NCBI RefSeq assembly: GCF_014268275.3
Contig: NZ_CP077084.1
Location: 1,736,001-1,800,000 of the forward strand
Direction: 5' to 3'
From: Pseudomonas tritici
GTDB lineage: Bacteria; Pseudomonadota; Gammaproteobacteria; Pseudomonadales; Pseudomonadaceae
DNA length: 64,000 bases
The position numbers were made by a program, and so were the translations under genes. Positions 17,900-27,422 of the stretch are shown one piece after another; the first letter of the stretch is position 1, and the number at the start of each line of letters is the position of its first letter. The notes under the pieces were generated by a model. It was not told the origin of the DNA. It was given only the letters and a program-made list of their open reading frames with translations, and ran no database searches.

Positions 17900-17986
17900 T
17901 GTGGGAGCTGGCTTGCCTGCGATGGCATCACCTCGGTGTGACTGATACACCAAGGTGATGCCATCGCAGGCAAGCCAGCTCCCACA
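17900..17986. repeat. REPIN (GTGGGAGCTGGC type), long perfect inverted repeat
   Basis: GTGGGAGCTGGCTTGCCTGC GATGGCATCACC and its reverse complement form arms of more than 30 bases around a short loop. It lies between the divergent-free ends of the bufferin promoter region and the braG stop and may act as a transcription or mRNA-decay barrier for braG. Confidence 0.92.
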
Positions 17987-18013
17987 CAGGCCTGCACACA
18001 CATTGAAAGCTGA

Positions 18014-18715
18014 TCAGCCGCCGAGGTATGCCTCGCGCACCTTAGGGTCCGTCAACAACTGCTCGCCCGTACCCTGCATCACCACCCGGCCGTTTTCCAG
18101 CACGTAGGCACGGTCAGCAATCTTCAGCGCCTGGTTGGCGTTCTGCTCCACCAGGAACACCGTCACACCGTCCTTGCGCAGTTGTTCGATGATGTCGAAG
18201 ATCTGCTGGATGATGATCGGCGCCAGGCCAAGCGAAGGTTCGTCGAGTAGCAACAGCTTGGGCTTGCTCATCAGCGCCCGGCCGATGGCGAGCATTTGCT
18301 GCTCGCCGCCGGACATGGTGCCGCCGCGCTGGCTGAAGCGTTCCTTGAGCCGAGGGAACAGGTGCAGCACCTTGTCCATCTGCTCCTGGTAGTCGCCCTT
18401 GTCGGTGAAGAACCCGCCCATGGCGAGGTTCTCTTCGACGGTCAGGCGCGAGAACACGCGACGGCCTTCCGGTACTACCGCAATGCTCTTGCGCATGATC
18501 TGCGACGACTGCTGGCCCACCAGTTCTTCACCCATGTAGCGGATGCTGCCGCTGTGGGCCTGCGGTGAACCGCACAGGGTCATCAGCAAGGTCGACTTGC
18601 CGGCACCGTTGGCGCCGATCAGCGTCACGATCTCGCCTTGGCGCACTTCCACGTTGACGCTGTGCAGGGCCTGGATCTTGCCGTAGAAAGTGGAAACGTT
18701 TTCGAATTGCAGCAT
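18014..18715 (-). CDS. braG: Branched-chain amino-acid ABC transporter ATPase LivF/BraG
   Basis: A 233-residue ATPase with Walker A GANGAGKSTLL, signature MSGGEQQML and Walker B KLLLLDEPSLGLAP. It is the LivF-type subunit of the high-affinity Leu/Ile/Val (and Ala/Thr) importer. It is the last gene of the run braD-E-F-G, one base after braF, and ends at a REPIN. Confidence 0.96.
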   Translation of the reverse strand: MLQFENVSTFYGKIQALHSVNVEVRQGEIVTLIGANGAGKSTLLMTLCGSPQAHSGSIRYMGEELVGQQSSQIMRKSIAVVPEGRRVFSRLTVEENLAMGGFFTDKGDYQEQMDKVLHLFPRLKERFSQRGGTMSGGEQQMLAIGRALMSKPKLLLLDEPSLGLAPIIIQQIFDIIEQLRKDGVTVFLVEQNANQALKIADRAYVLENGRVVMQGTGEQLLTDPKVREAYLGG

Positions 18716-18716
18716 T

Positions 18717-19480
18717 TTACGCTTCCCCCAAATAGGCTTTGATCACTTCAGGATTGTCGCGGATCTGCTCCGGTGTCCCGTTGGCCAAAGGCGTGCCCTG
18801 GTTGATCACCACGATGTGGTCGGAAATGCTCATGACCAGTTTCATGTCGTGTTCGATCAACAGCACGGTGGCGTTGTTTTCTTCACGCAACACGCTGATC
18901 AGCGCCTTGAGGTCTTCGGTTTCCTTGGGGTTCAGGCCGGCGGCCGGTTCGTCGAGCATGAGGATCCGCGGGCGGGTCATCATGCAGCGGGCGATCTCCA
19001 GGCGACGTTGCTGACCATAGGCCAAGGTGCCGGCGGGGCGGTTGGCAAACTCGGTGAGGTTGACCTTGTCCAGCCAGTACTCGGCGTACTCCATGGCCTC
19101 GCGTTCGCTCTTGCGGAACGCCGGGGTCTTGAACAGGCCCGCGAAGAAGTTGGTGTTCAAGTGACGGTGCTGGGCGATCAGCAGGTTCTCGACCGCCGTC
19201 ATGTCCTTGAACAACCGCACGTTCTGGAAGGTCCGCACCACGCCCTTGCGGGCAATCTCGTGACCGGCCAGGCCCTGGATCGGCTGACCGTCCAGCAGGA
19301 TGCTGCCGCCACTCGGCTTGTAGAAACCGGTGAGGCAGTTGAACACCGTGGTCTTGCCGGCGCCGTTCGGGCCGATCAACGCTACAACCTGTTTCTCTTT
19401 CACGGTCAGGGCCACGCCGTTGACCGCCAGCAAACCGCCGAAACGCATGCTCAGATTTTCGACTTTCAGGATCTCGCGGC

Positions 19481-19484
<4 letters not shown>
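18717..19484 (-). CDS. braF: Branched-chain amino-acid ABC transporter ATPase LivG/BraF
   Basis: A 255-residue ATPase with Walker [13 protein letters not shown], signature [13 protein letters not shown] and Walker [16 protein letters not shown]; the LAYGQQ signature is usual for LivG. Its start overlaps the end of braE by four bases. It pairs with BraG to drive the two permease subunits. Confidence 0.96.
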
Positions 19485-20730
<1,246 letters not shown>

Positions 20731-20734
<4 letters not shown>

Positions 20735-21654
20735 ACTTTCTCAACCTCCGGACGGCCCAGGATGCCGGTCGGACGGAACAACAGCACCAGAACCAACAGG
20801 CCGAACGCCACGACGTCCTTGTACTGGTCGCCGAAGATATCGGCGCCAAAGGCTTCGGCCACGCCCAGCACCAGCCCGCCGAGCATCGCGCCCGGGATGC
20901 TGCCGATGCCGCCCAATACCGCCGCGGTAAAGGCCTTGAGGCCCACCAGGAAACCGGCGTTGGGGTTGATCACGCCGTACTGCATGCTCAGCAGCACCGC
21001 CGCGACGGCCGCCAATGCGGCGCCGATCACGAAGGTCAGGGCGATGATGTTGTTGGTGTTGATGCCCAGCAGGTTGGCCATCTTGATATCTTCGGCGCAG
21101 GCCCGGCAGGCGCGCCCCAGACGGGAGCGAGAGATGAACAGGGTCAGGCCCAGCATGGCCACCAGGGTGACGACGAAGACCAGGATCTGCATATACGAAA
21201 TCAGCACTTCTTGTGCGCCACCTGGGCCGAAGGAGAAGCTCCCCGGAATCAGGTTGGGAATGGACTTGTCCTTGGAGTCCTGGGACAGCAATACGGTGTT
21301 CTGCAGGAAAATCGACATGCCGATGGCGGAAATCAGCGGGATCAAACGGTTGCTGCCACGCAAGGGGCGATAGGCAACGCGCTCGATACTGTAGCCATAG
21401 GCACTGGTCACGACGATCGACGCAAGGAACGCGGCGGTCATCAACAGCGGCAGGGAATGGATACCCATCATGGCCAACCCGGCAAGGGCGATAAAGGCCA
21501 CGTAGGAGCCAATCATGTACACCTCGCCATGGGCGAAGTTAATCATTCCAATGATGCCGTAAACCATTGTGTAGCCAATGGCTATCAAGGCATAGGTGCT
21601 GCCAATGGTCAGGCCATTAACCAGCTGTTGGAAAAAATGATAGATCTCAGGCAT
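20731..21654 (-). CDS. braD: Branched-chain amino-acid ABC permease LivH/BraD
   Basis: A 307-residue permease with about eight membrane segments, starting [19 protein letters not shown], the usual LivH opening. Seen: [20 protein letters not shown] and the coupling loop [20 protein letters not shown]. It is the first gene of the four-gene membrane/ATPase unit and is separated from braC by a terminator-like hairpin. Confidence 0.96.
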
Positions 21655-21833
21655 TACAGCGCTCCTAAAAACCCGATACGCATTTCACTGGTGGAGTCAT
21701 TTCCGGCCTGTGCCCTGTTCTGTGAGCAGGTTGCACAAAGCGTTTGCCAGCGAACCGCTGGTGACGGTTTTAAGATTTTCAGGTGAGCCAGCGCCCGGAT
21801 CGCGGGTGACAGGCCCATAAACCTCGTAAAACA

Positions 21834-21864
21834 AAGCCCACTGCTCTCACAGTGGGCTTGTTGG
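21834..21864 (-). terminator. Attenuator/terminator hairpin between braC and braD
   Basis: AGCCCACTG and CAGTGGGCT form a strong stem with a short loop; on the minus strand it is followed by TTTGTTTT. It lies 17 bases past the braC stop. It may set the excess of binding protein over membrane parts by partial termination. Confidence 0.82.
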
Positions 21865-21880
21865 ACCAGTAATGCCTGGC

Positions 21881-23008
21881 TTACTGAGGGGAAACTTCGG
21901 TTTTTGGCTTACCGAAGTGCCATTCGTAGACCACGAATTTGAAGTCTTTCAGGTCGCCCTTGGCGTCGAAGCTCAGCTCGCCGGTAGGGGTCTTGAAGGT
22001 GCCCGCGTGGATGGCGGCTGCCACTTTGGCGGTGTCTTCACTCTTCGCTGCGGCAATACCGCCGGCGATCACTTCGATAGCCGAGTAGGCTGGGAACACG
22101 AATGGACCGGTTGGGTCCTGCTTGTTCTTGGCGAACTCTTCAACGATGGCTTTGTTGGCCGGATCGGTGTCGAAGGATTTAGGCAGGGTCACCAGCAGGC
22201 CTTCGGAAGCGCCCTGGGCGATTTGCGAGATGGAGTCGTTGCCGACGCCCTCTGGGCCCATGAACTTGGCGTTCAGGCCTTTTTCCTTGGCTTGGCGCAG
22301 GATCAGGCCCAGCTCAGGGTGGTAGCCGCCGTAGTAGACGAAGTCGACGTTGGCTTGCTTGAGTTTCTGGATGACCGAGGAGAAGTCTTTGTCGCCGGCG
22401 TTCAGGCCTTCAAAGACGGCAACCTTGGTGCCTTTTTTCTCGAGGGTCTGTTTAACGGCGGTGGCGATGCCTTCACCGTATTGCTGTTTGTCGTGCAGGA
22501 CGGCAACGATTTTCGGCTTGACGTGGTCGGCGATGTAGTTGCCGGCCGCTGGGCCTTGTGCGCTGTCCAGGCCAATGGTGCGGAAGATCAGCTTGTAGCC
22601 ACGTGCAGTGATTTCCGGGCTGGTGGCAGCCGGGGTAATCATGATCACGCCTTCGTCTTCATAGATGTCTGAGGCTGGCTGAGTGGAGCTGGAGCAGAGG
22701 TGGCCGACCACGAACTTGACGCCGTCGTTGACCACTTTGTTGGCGACAGCCACGGCTTGTTTAGGGTCGCAAGCGTCGTCGTATTCCTTGGCTTCGAGCA
22801 TTTTGCCATCGACGCCGCCTTTGGCGTTGATGTCGGCGATTGCCTGCTTGGCACCCATGAATTGCATATCGCCGTATTGCGTCACTGGGCCGGTTTTAGG
22901 GCCTGCGATACCGATCTTGATGGTGTCGGCTGCGAACGAATGGCCGGCAACCCCAGCCAGGACCATAGCGGCAAACAGTTTGGAAATCTGCTTAGTAGCC
23001 TTATTCAT
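21881..23008 (-). CDS. braC: Branched-chain amino-acid-binding periplasmic protein BraC/LivK
   Basis: A 375-residue protein with a Sec signal ending GHSFA (about residue 26), then the periplasmic-binding start DTIKIGIAGPKTGPVTQYG and the LivJ/LivK blocks GHLCSSSTQPASDIYEDEGV and FVYYGGYHPELGLI. Two cysteines (DDACDPK and GHLCSS) probably form the family's disulfide. It delivers Leu, Ile, Val and also Ala/Thr to BraDEFG. A perfect 16-bp palindrome 103 bases upstream may be an operator. Confidence 0.96.
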   Translation of the reverse strand: MNKATKQISKLFAAMVLAGVAGHSFAADTIKIGIAGPKTGPVTQYGDMQFMGAKQAIADINAKGGVDGKMLEAKEYDDACDPKQAVAVANKVVNDGVKFVVGHLCSSSTQPASDIYEDEGVIMITPAATSPEITARGYKLIFRTIGLDSAQGPAAGNYIADHVKPKIVAVLHDKQQYGEGIATAVKQTLEKKGTKVAVFEGLNAGDKDFSSVIQKLKQANVDFVYYGGYHPELGLILRQAKEKGLNAKFMGPEGVGNDSISQIAQGASEGLLVTLPKSFDTDPANKAIVEEFAKNKQDPTGPFVFPAYSAIEVIAGGIAAAKSEDTAKVAAAIHAGTFKTPTGELSFDAKGDLKDFKFVVYEWHFGKPKTEVSPQ

Positions 23009-23075
23009 AGTGCTCCACTCTTACTGTTGTATTTTTTATAGTTCTAGCGGCCTTGTGAGCTGCAGAACCGGATCA

Positions 23076-23126
23076 GATATCTCGGATATCCCCCCGGCAG
23101 TGCCCTGGCAACTGTACCGGTACAGT
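23076..23126 (-). promoter_or_regulatory. Palindromic operator candidates upstream of braC
   Basis: ACTGTACCGGTACAGT (23111-23126) is a perfect 16-bp palindrome. Nearer to the gene, GATATC-TCG-GATATC (23076-23090) is a second symmetric element. Both fall where a braC promoter would lie. The regulator is unknown; the CTGTACC/GGTACAG half-sites suggest a dimeric repressor or a MocR/GntR-like protein. The rest of 23009-23349 shows no gene. Confidence 0.5.
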
Positions 23127-23349
23127 GTAGAGCGCCGGTTGATCGCTTGAAAAGCTGGCTGCTGGGGGCAAAACCCGGGGGTGTCGCATAAATGAAAGAA
23201 AAAGACAGAATTGCGGCGAGGTGATGCCAGAGTTCCGGGCAATCCTTGGCTTTCCTGACACTTTCTATCGATGACTCATTTGCAACTGGGTTTTTCTACC
23301 TGATGCGTGACGTTATGATTGCGCCGTTTTTTTCTTCAGGTGAAGTCCC

Positions 23350-23661
23350 ATGACGCAAGAACCTAGCACCCTCTATGCCAAGCTGCTCGGTGAAACCGCC
23401 GAAATATCCTGGAAGGAGCTTGAACCGTTCTTTGCCAAGGGTGCCCTATTGTGGGTCGATGCCGGCCTGGATTTGATCGAGGCTGCCGAGGGAATGGCTG
23501 AGGACAACCGCGACAAAGTCGCTGCCTGGCTGGCTGCCGGGAGCCTTGGCGAAGTGTCTGCGACGCGGGCATTGGACCTGGTGGAGCGCGACCCGAGCTT
23601 ATGGGCGGTGGTGGTTTCGCCCTGGATCCTGATCCAGGAAAGGGCAGTGTCCGCAGGCTGA
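23350..23661 (+). CDS. DUF2288 family protein
   Basis: A 103-residue acidic soluble protein with the family blocks LYAKLLGETAEISWKELEPF, LLWVDAGLDLIEAAEGMAED and WAVVVSPWILIQER. No function is known for DUF2288. The gene stands alone, divergent from braC, with AGGTGAAGT before the ATG. A weak hairpin (GCACC/GGTGC near 23660) follows the stop. It also follows braC in P. aeruginosa as far as I recall. Confidence 0.85.
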   Translation: MTQEPSTLYAKLLGETAEISWKELEPFFAKGALLWVDAGLDLIEAAEGMAEDNRDKVAAWLAAGSLGEVSATRALDLVERDPSLWAVVVSPWILIQERAVSAG

Positions 23662-23912
23662 GCACCGAAATGGTGCGTGCTTTGCCCGTTTGAAAGTGTG
23701 TAGCGGGGTAACCGCTGGCGCGGTGATGGCACCTTGCCGTGGAGAAAGGTCACAGCGCAGGGTGACGGGCACGTCATGGGAACAGTTTTCCGATGACCGA
23801 ACAGGTCGGAGAATTGTTTCCCGGTGTGAATATATGCCCGGCAGCTGTCAGATCGCAGGGTAGGAAAGACTGAAATCCGGTAAAGTCCGCGGCTTGTTAC
23901 TCGGAGCCAGTC

Positions 23913-25001
23913 ATGCCCTCAACGCTGCCCCTCTCAGCGAAACCCTCGCACCAGTTGCTTTACCTTATCTACGGTAAACAGGATGTTTATCGGCGTGAGG
24001 CCAAATTCAGCATTCTCACTGCCCTGGCGCAGCTCAAGCAGGGTGAGTCGCTGTGCATCCGGGTCATGACTGATCGTCCCCAGGACTTCATCGGCTGGCC
24101 GGTGGAAACCATCGAGCTGGATGAGCAGACCCTGACCCAATGGCAGGGCGAAAACGGCTACCTCCACCGGCGCAAGGCATGTGCAATCGCACAAGGGTTG
24201 AAGCTGGCGGACAAAACCCTGTTCGTCGACACCGACACGCTGTTCCTCAAATCCCCCCATTGCGTGTTTGAACTCATCAAGCCTGGCCAGTATGTGATGG
24301 ACGAGCTCGAGTACGACTGGCATTACGTCTGCAAACGCCCGGACTACCTCAAGCTGGGCCAGCACCTGCACTCCCATGGAGTCTCTGCCAGCAACAGCTT
24401 CAAGCTCTACAACAGTGGCCTGTGCGGTGTGTGCGCCAGTGATACCGCGCTGCTCGAAACGTCGATCCGCTTGATCGACGAGTGGACCCAGGGTTCCTTT
24501 GATATCCACACCATCGAGCAAATCGCGATTTCCTTTGCGATGCGTGGCAAGACGGTGCGCGAGTCGAAGAAAATCGTTCATCACTATTACGCCGAAAAGC
24601 GCTTCTTTCACGCCATGCAGGCGCATTTTTTCAGCCTTCACGGTGAAACCTTCGGGCCTGAATTGGTCATGCGTTGCTTGGATGTGCCGCAGGTCAAGCC
24701 TTTGCCATCAGCCTGGCAGCGGCTGCTCATCAAATGGAAACTGCGCAATCAGCGCAAACACCTGAAAAGGGTCGGCCGCGATTTGCTCTACGGCAGCGCG
24801 GCACCAGAGAACCCCTATTACGACGTGTGCCGACAGGGCTGGTGGGAGTCGGCTTCGCGTGAAATCCGCGGCTGGGATGAGGCTGAGCAGACGCAGTTTT
24901 TCGGCACGCAGGGTGCCGGTTGGCCAGAGCAGCTGCCCCGGCCAGCTAAGCCTGCAGACGAACAAGTCATCGTCGATTATCTGCAGAAACGAAGAGCCTG
25001 A
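23913..25001 (+). CDS. Glycosyltransferase-like protein with a DxD motif
   Basis: A 362-residue soluble protein. Seen: an N-terminal nucleotide-sugar region (LLYLIYGKQDVYRREAKFSI) and the DxD-type metal/sugar-nucleotide motif LFVDTDTLFL (Asp106, Asp108). Next come an HHYYAEKRFFHAM block and a basic tail (KWKLRNQRKHLKRVGRD). This is the layout of GT-A, family 8-like transferases, but I cannot assign a donor or acceptor. It converges with the tubulin-like gene 40 bases away, with an imperfect hairpin (ACGGTGCCG/CGGTACCGT, from 25012) between them. The 250 bases before it hold no recognised gene. Confidence 0.65.
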   Translation: MPSTLPLSAKPSHQLLYLIYGKQDVYRREAKFSILTALAQLKQGESLCIRVMTDRPQDFIGWPVETIELDEQTLTQWQGENGYLHRRKACAIAQGLKLADKTLFVDTDTLFLKSPHCVFELIKPGQYVMDELEYDWHYVCKRPDYLKLGQHLHSHGVSASNSFKLYNSGLCGVCASDTALLETSIRLIDEWTQGSFDIHTIEQIAISFAMRGKTVRESKKIVHHYYAEKRFFHAMQAHFFSLHGETFGPELVMRCLDVPQVKPLPSAWQRLLIKWKLRNQRKHLKRVGRDLLYGSAAPENPYYDVCRQGWWESASREIRGWDEAEQTQFFGTQGAGWPEQLPRPAKPADEQVIVDYLQKRRA

Positions 25002-25040
25002 TGAAACAGTAACGGTGCCGAGCGGTACCGTCGCAATGCC

Positions 25041-27218
25041 TCAGCCGGTCTTACCGGTGTGGTTATTCAACGAAATAACCTTGGTCTTCCCGATCCGGTG
25101 ACGATAAATCTCACGCAAGTACTTGATCGCCTTCTTCACACAATCCCGCGACAGGCGGATGTCATTGATTGACACGAACTTGTCTTTGTCGTTGATCAAC
25201 TCGCGGTACTTCTTCTCATACATCGGCTTGATCGCGTACCAGTTGGTATCGAGGATCTTCGCCGGGTTCTCGAACTCGTTGAGCAGCTCGTCGATACGGT
25301 CTTCGTCGAAGTCTCCGTGGATGATGAAGTCCAGGATCGAGTTGTCCAGCGTGTCGTCGAAACGGTACGGGTTGCGCGCAAAGCAGCGTTTGATGAACGC
25401 CACGATCAACGTCAGGAAGTCATCCGACAGGCACGGGCTTTTCGCGATCAGGGTGGTCAGGGATAAGTTGGCTGAGGCGCCGATCACCAAGGCGTAGCGC
25501 TTGAGGGTGGTGTTGGGGAACAGGCTGTTAAGGTGGGTCTTGAGCCGGTTCAGGTCCATGTAGGACAGCTTGTAGTCCTTGGGCAGGGACACGATCGACA
25601 CCACTGACGAGCAATTTTTGAAGAAGTGCAGGTCATGCAGCGCCGCCGCGTCGTAGCCGGAGTTCTTGTACTGCTCCAAGGAAGCCTTGTAACGCTTCGA
25701 TTCGATCGGCAACAGGCTGATGCCTTCGATGGCCTGGGTGACCTTGTTGAAGTGCGGCAGGTCGATGGAACGGAAGAACAGGTCGTCGATGTTCAGGCGC
25801 TGTGGCTCTTTCTCGAAGACCTTGAATTTGTCATTCGACGGTGCCGGTGTTTCCGGAACCACTGACTCGGCGTAGGCAATCGCTACCGGTCCGGCCAGGC
25901 TCATGAACAGGTCGTTGGCATCCAGGCGAATGGTTTCGCCGATGTCGATACCGGCGCGGCGGAAGTAGTTCTGGTCGTAGTCGGTGGTGACGGCCTGGGC
26001 CGTGAGGATGTTGAAGATCTGCTGGGAAATGTATTGGTTGGCGTGTTTTTCCATGGCATTGACGTCAATGTTCTGGATATTGCCGTCATCGCTTTCTTCG
26101 GCGTAACGCATGATGTCGTTGGAGATCAGCATCATCGCGTTCCACGGCCGGATGCGGCCCTTCACACTGGCTTCGCTGCTGTCTTCGTTGTCGAAGTTGT
26201 AAGAGAAGTCCCATTCTTCCGACAGGTATTTGCACAGCAGTCGCCCGGCGTTGATGTGCAACGCCTCGGACATTTCGCTGCGGTGGTCGGAGATATTCGG
26301 CAGCACGCAGATGCCGCTGGTGAAGATCGGCTCGAACACAAAGGCGTGGCCGCTTTTGCTGTCATGCTCGTCGGCGGGCTTGGTGTCGAACGTCTTGTTC
26401 ATGTACGAGTGTTGCTGAGCCAGGCCGAATTCCGAGGCCATGCCCGAGCCGGTGCCGCCGCCGGCGCTGAAGATCGAGAAGTACAGGCGCGACTGGTTGG
26501 CCTTGATGCCGCAGGAGTCGATCAGGTACGAGTGGATCATCTTCCAATCGGGGCTGGAAAAACGCTGGGTGTCTTTATTGAGGATGATCTTGGCCAGGTA
26601 CTGGCCGAGGATCGGCGCGTTACCGGCGCCGCCGGCATGGACTTCCGAGAGGTCCATGATTTTCATCTTGCTGTAATCGCGCAGGAAGCCGCTTTTTTCG
26701 CCCTTGCGCGAGAAGCGGATGCGCCCGGCGATGTCCTTGTCCAGGTCGCCGAGCATCACCAGCGGTTCCACCAGGAACACCGGTTTGCTCGCCTTGCCAC
26801 TGCCCAGGCGCAGGTTGTTGCGGATCCACTGGGCCGGGCTGTAGCCCTTGTCCTGCGACTTGTCTTCGTTGCTGAACTCGTTCAAATAGAACTTGCGCGC
26901 GTTGTACACCAGCTCCGCCACGTCCAGCGCGATGTTCGAACCGCAGCGGCCCAGGCCGATCAGGCACACCGAGGGGAATTCCTGCTCGTTGCGCGGATCG
27001 CTGTCGCCTTCCAGGTGGGGCGGGCGCGGGAACACCATGTCGCGCAGGCCATCGAGGTTGTCGAGGATGCGGTCGGTATTGGTTTCGGTGAAGTACAGGT
27101 ATTGCTGGGTGGCCAGCGGCCGGGCGGTGCTCAATGACTTTGAGCCTGAGGGCTTGTCCGCAGGAGCTGGGAGCAACACGTCGGATACCACGGTGGCAGA
27201 GTTATTTTTAGAGGTCAT
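25041..27218 (-). CDS. Tubulin-like GTPase-fold protein (not FtsZ)
   Basis: A 725-residue protein whose N-terminal half carries two tubulin/FtsZ landmarks: VCLIGLGRCGSN (85-95, like the first nucleotide loop) and SAGGGTGSGMASE (251-263, the tubulin signature GGGTGSG). A HAGGAGN segment lies between (204-210). The first 40 residues are low-complexity. It is far longer than FtsZ (about 395) and its C-terminal half (from about 430) matches nothing I know. Best guess: the Pfam Tubulin-like (Tubulin_2) family, of unknown role. It is transcribed alone toward the glycosyltransferase-like gene. Confidence 0.75.
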   Translation of the reverse strand: MTSKNNSATVVSDVLLPAPADKPSGSKSLSTARPLATQQYLYFTETNTDRILDNLDGLRDMVFPRPPHLEGDSDPRNEQEFPSVCLIGLGRCGSNIALDVAELVYNARKFYLNEFSNEDKSQDKGYSPAQWIRNNLRLGSGKASKPVFLVEPLVMLGDLDKDIAGRIRFSRKGEKSGFLRDYSKMKIMDLSEVHAGGAGNAPILGQYLAKIILNKDTQRFSSPDWKMIHSYLIDSCGIKANQSRLYFSIFSAGGGTGSGMASEFGLAQQHSYMNKTFDTKPADEHDSKSGHAFVFEPIFTSGICVLPNISDHRSEMSEALHINAGRLLCKYLSEEWDFSYNFDNEDSSEASVKGRIRPWNAMMLISNDIMRYAEESDDGNIQNIDVNAMEKHANQYISQQIFNILTAQAVTTDYDQNYFRRAGIDIGETIRLDANDLFMSLAGPVAIAYAESVVPETPAPSNDKFKVFEKEPQRLNIDDLFFRSIDLPHFNKVTQAIEGISLLPIESKRYKASLEQYKNSGYDAAALHDLHFFKNCSSVVSIVSLPKDYKLSYMDLNRLKTHLNSLFPNTTLKRYALVIGASANLSLTTLIAKSPCLSDDFLTLIVAFIKRCFARNPYRFDDTLDNSILDFIIHGDFDEDRIDELLNEFENPAKILDTNWYAIKPMYEKKYRELINDKDKFVSINDIRLSRDCVKKAIKYLREIYRHRIGKTKVISLNNHTGKTG

Positions 27219-27422
27219 TGTGCGCCATGTGCCTGAACGGATGGCTGAAACAAATCAAAGGGCCATCACGGAATGGGTGTTCGCGACTTTGCAGTGCGTC
27301 CTTGTCCTGGCCGAAGGGGGATAACCCTGGTTTCTTCAGGGAAAACCCGGCCGGACTCTGATGAATCGGCCGTTCGTCGGTGTTCTTTAGGCGAATGATG
27401 GCGAAATGCCAAATATTGGGCG

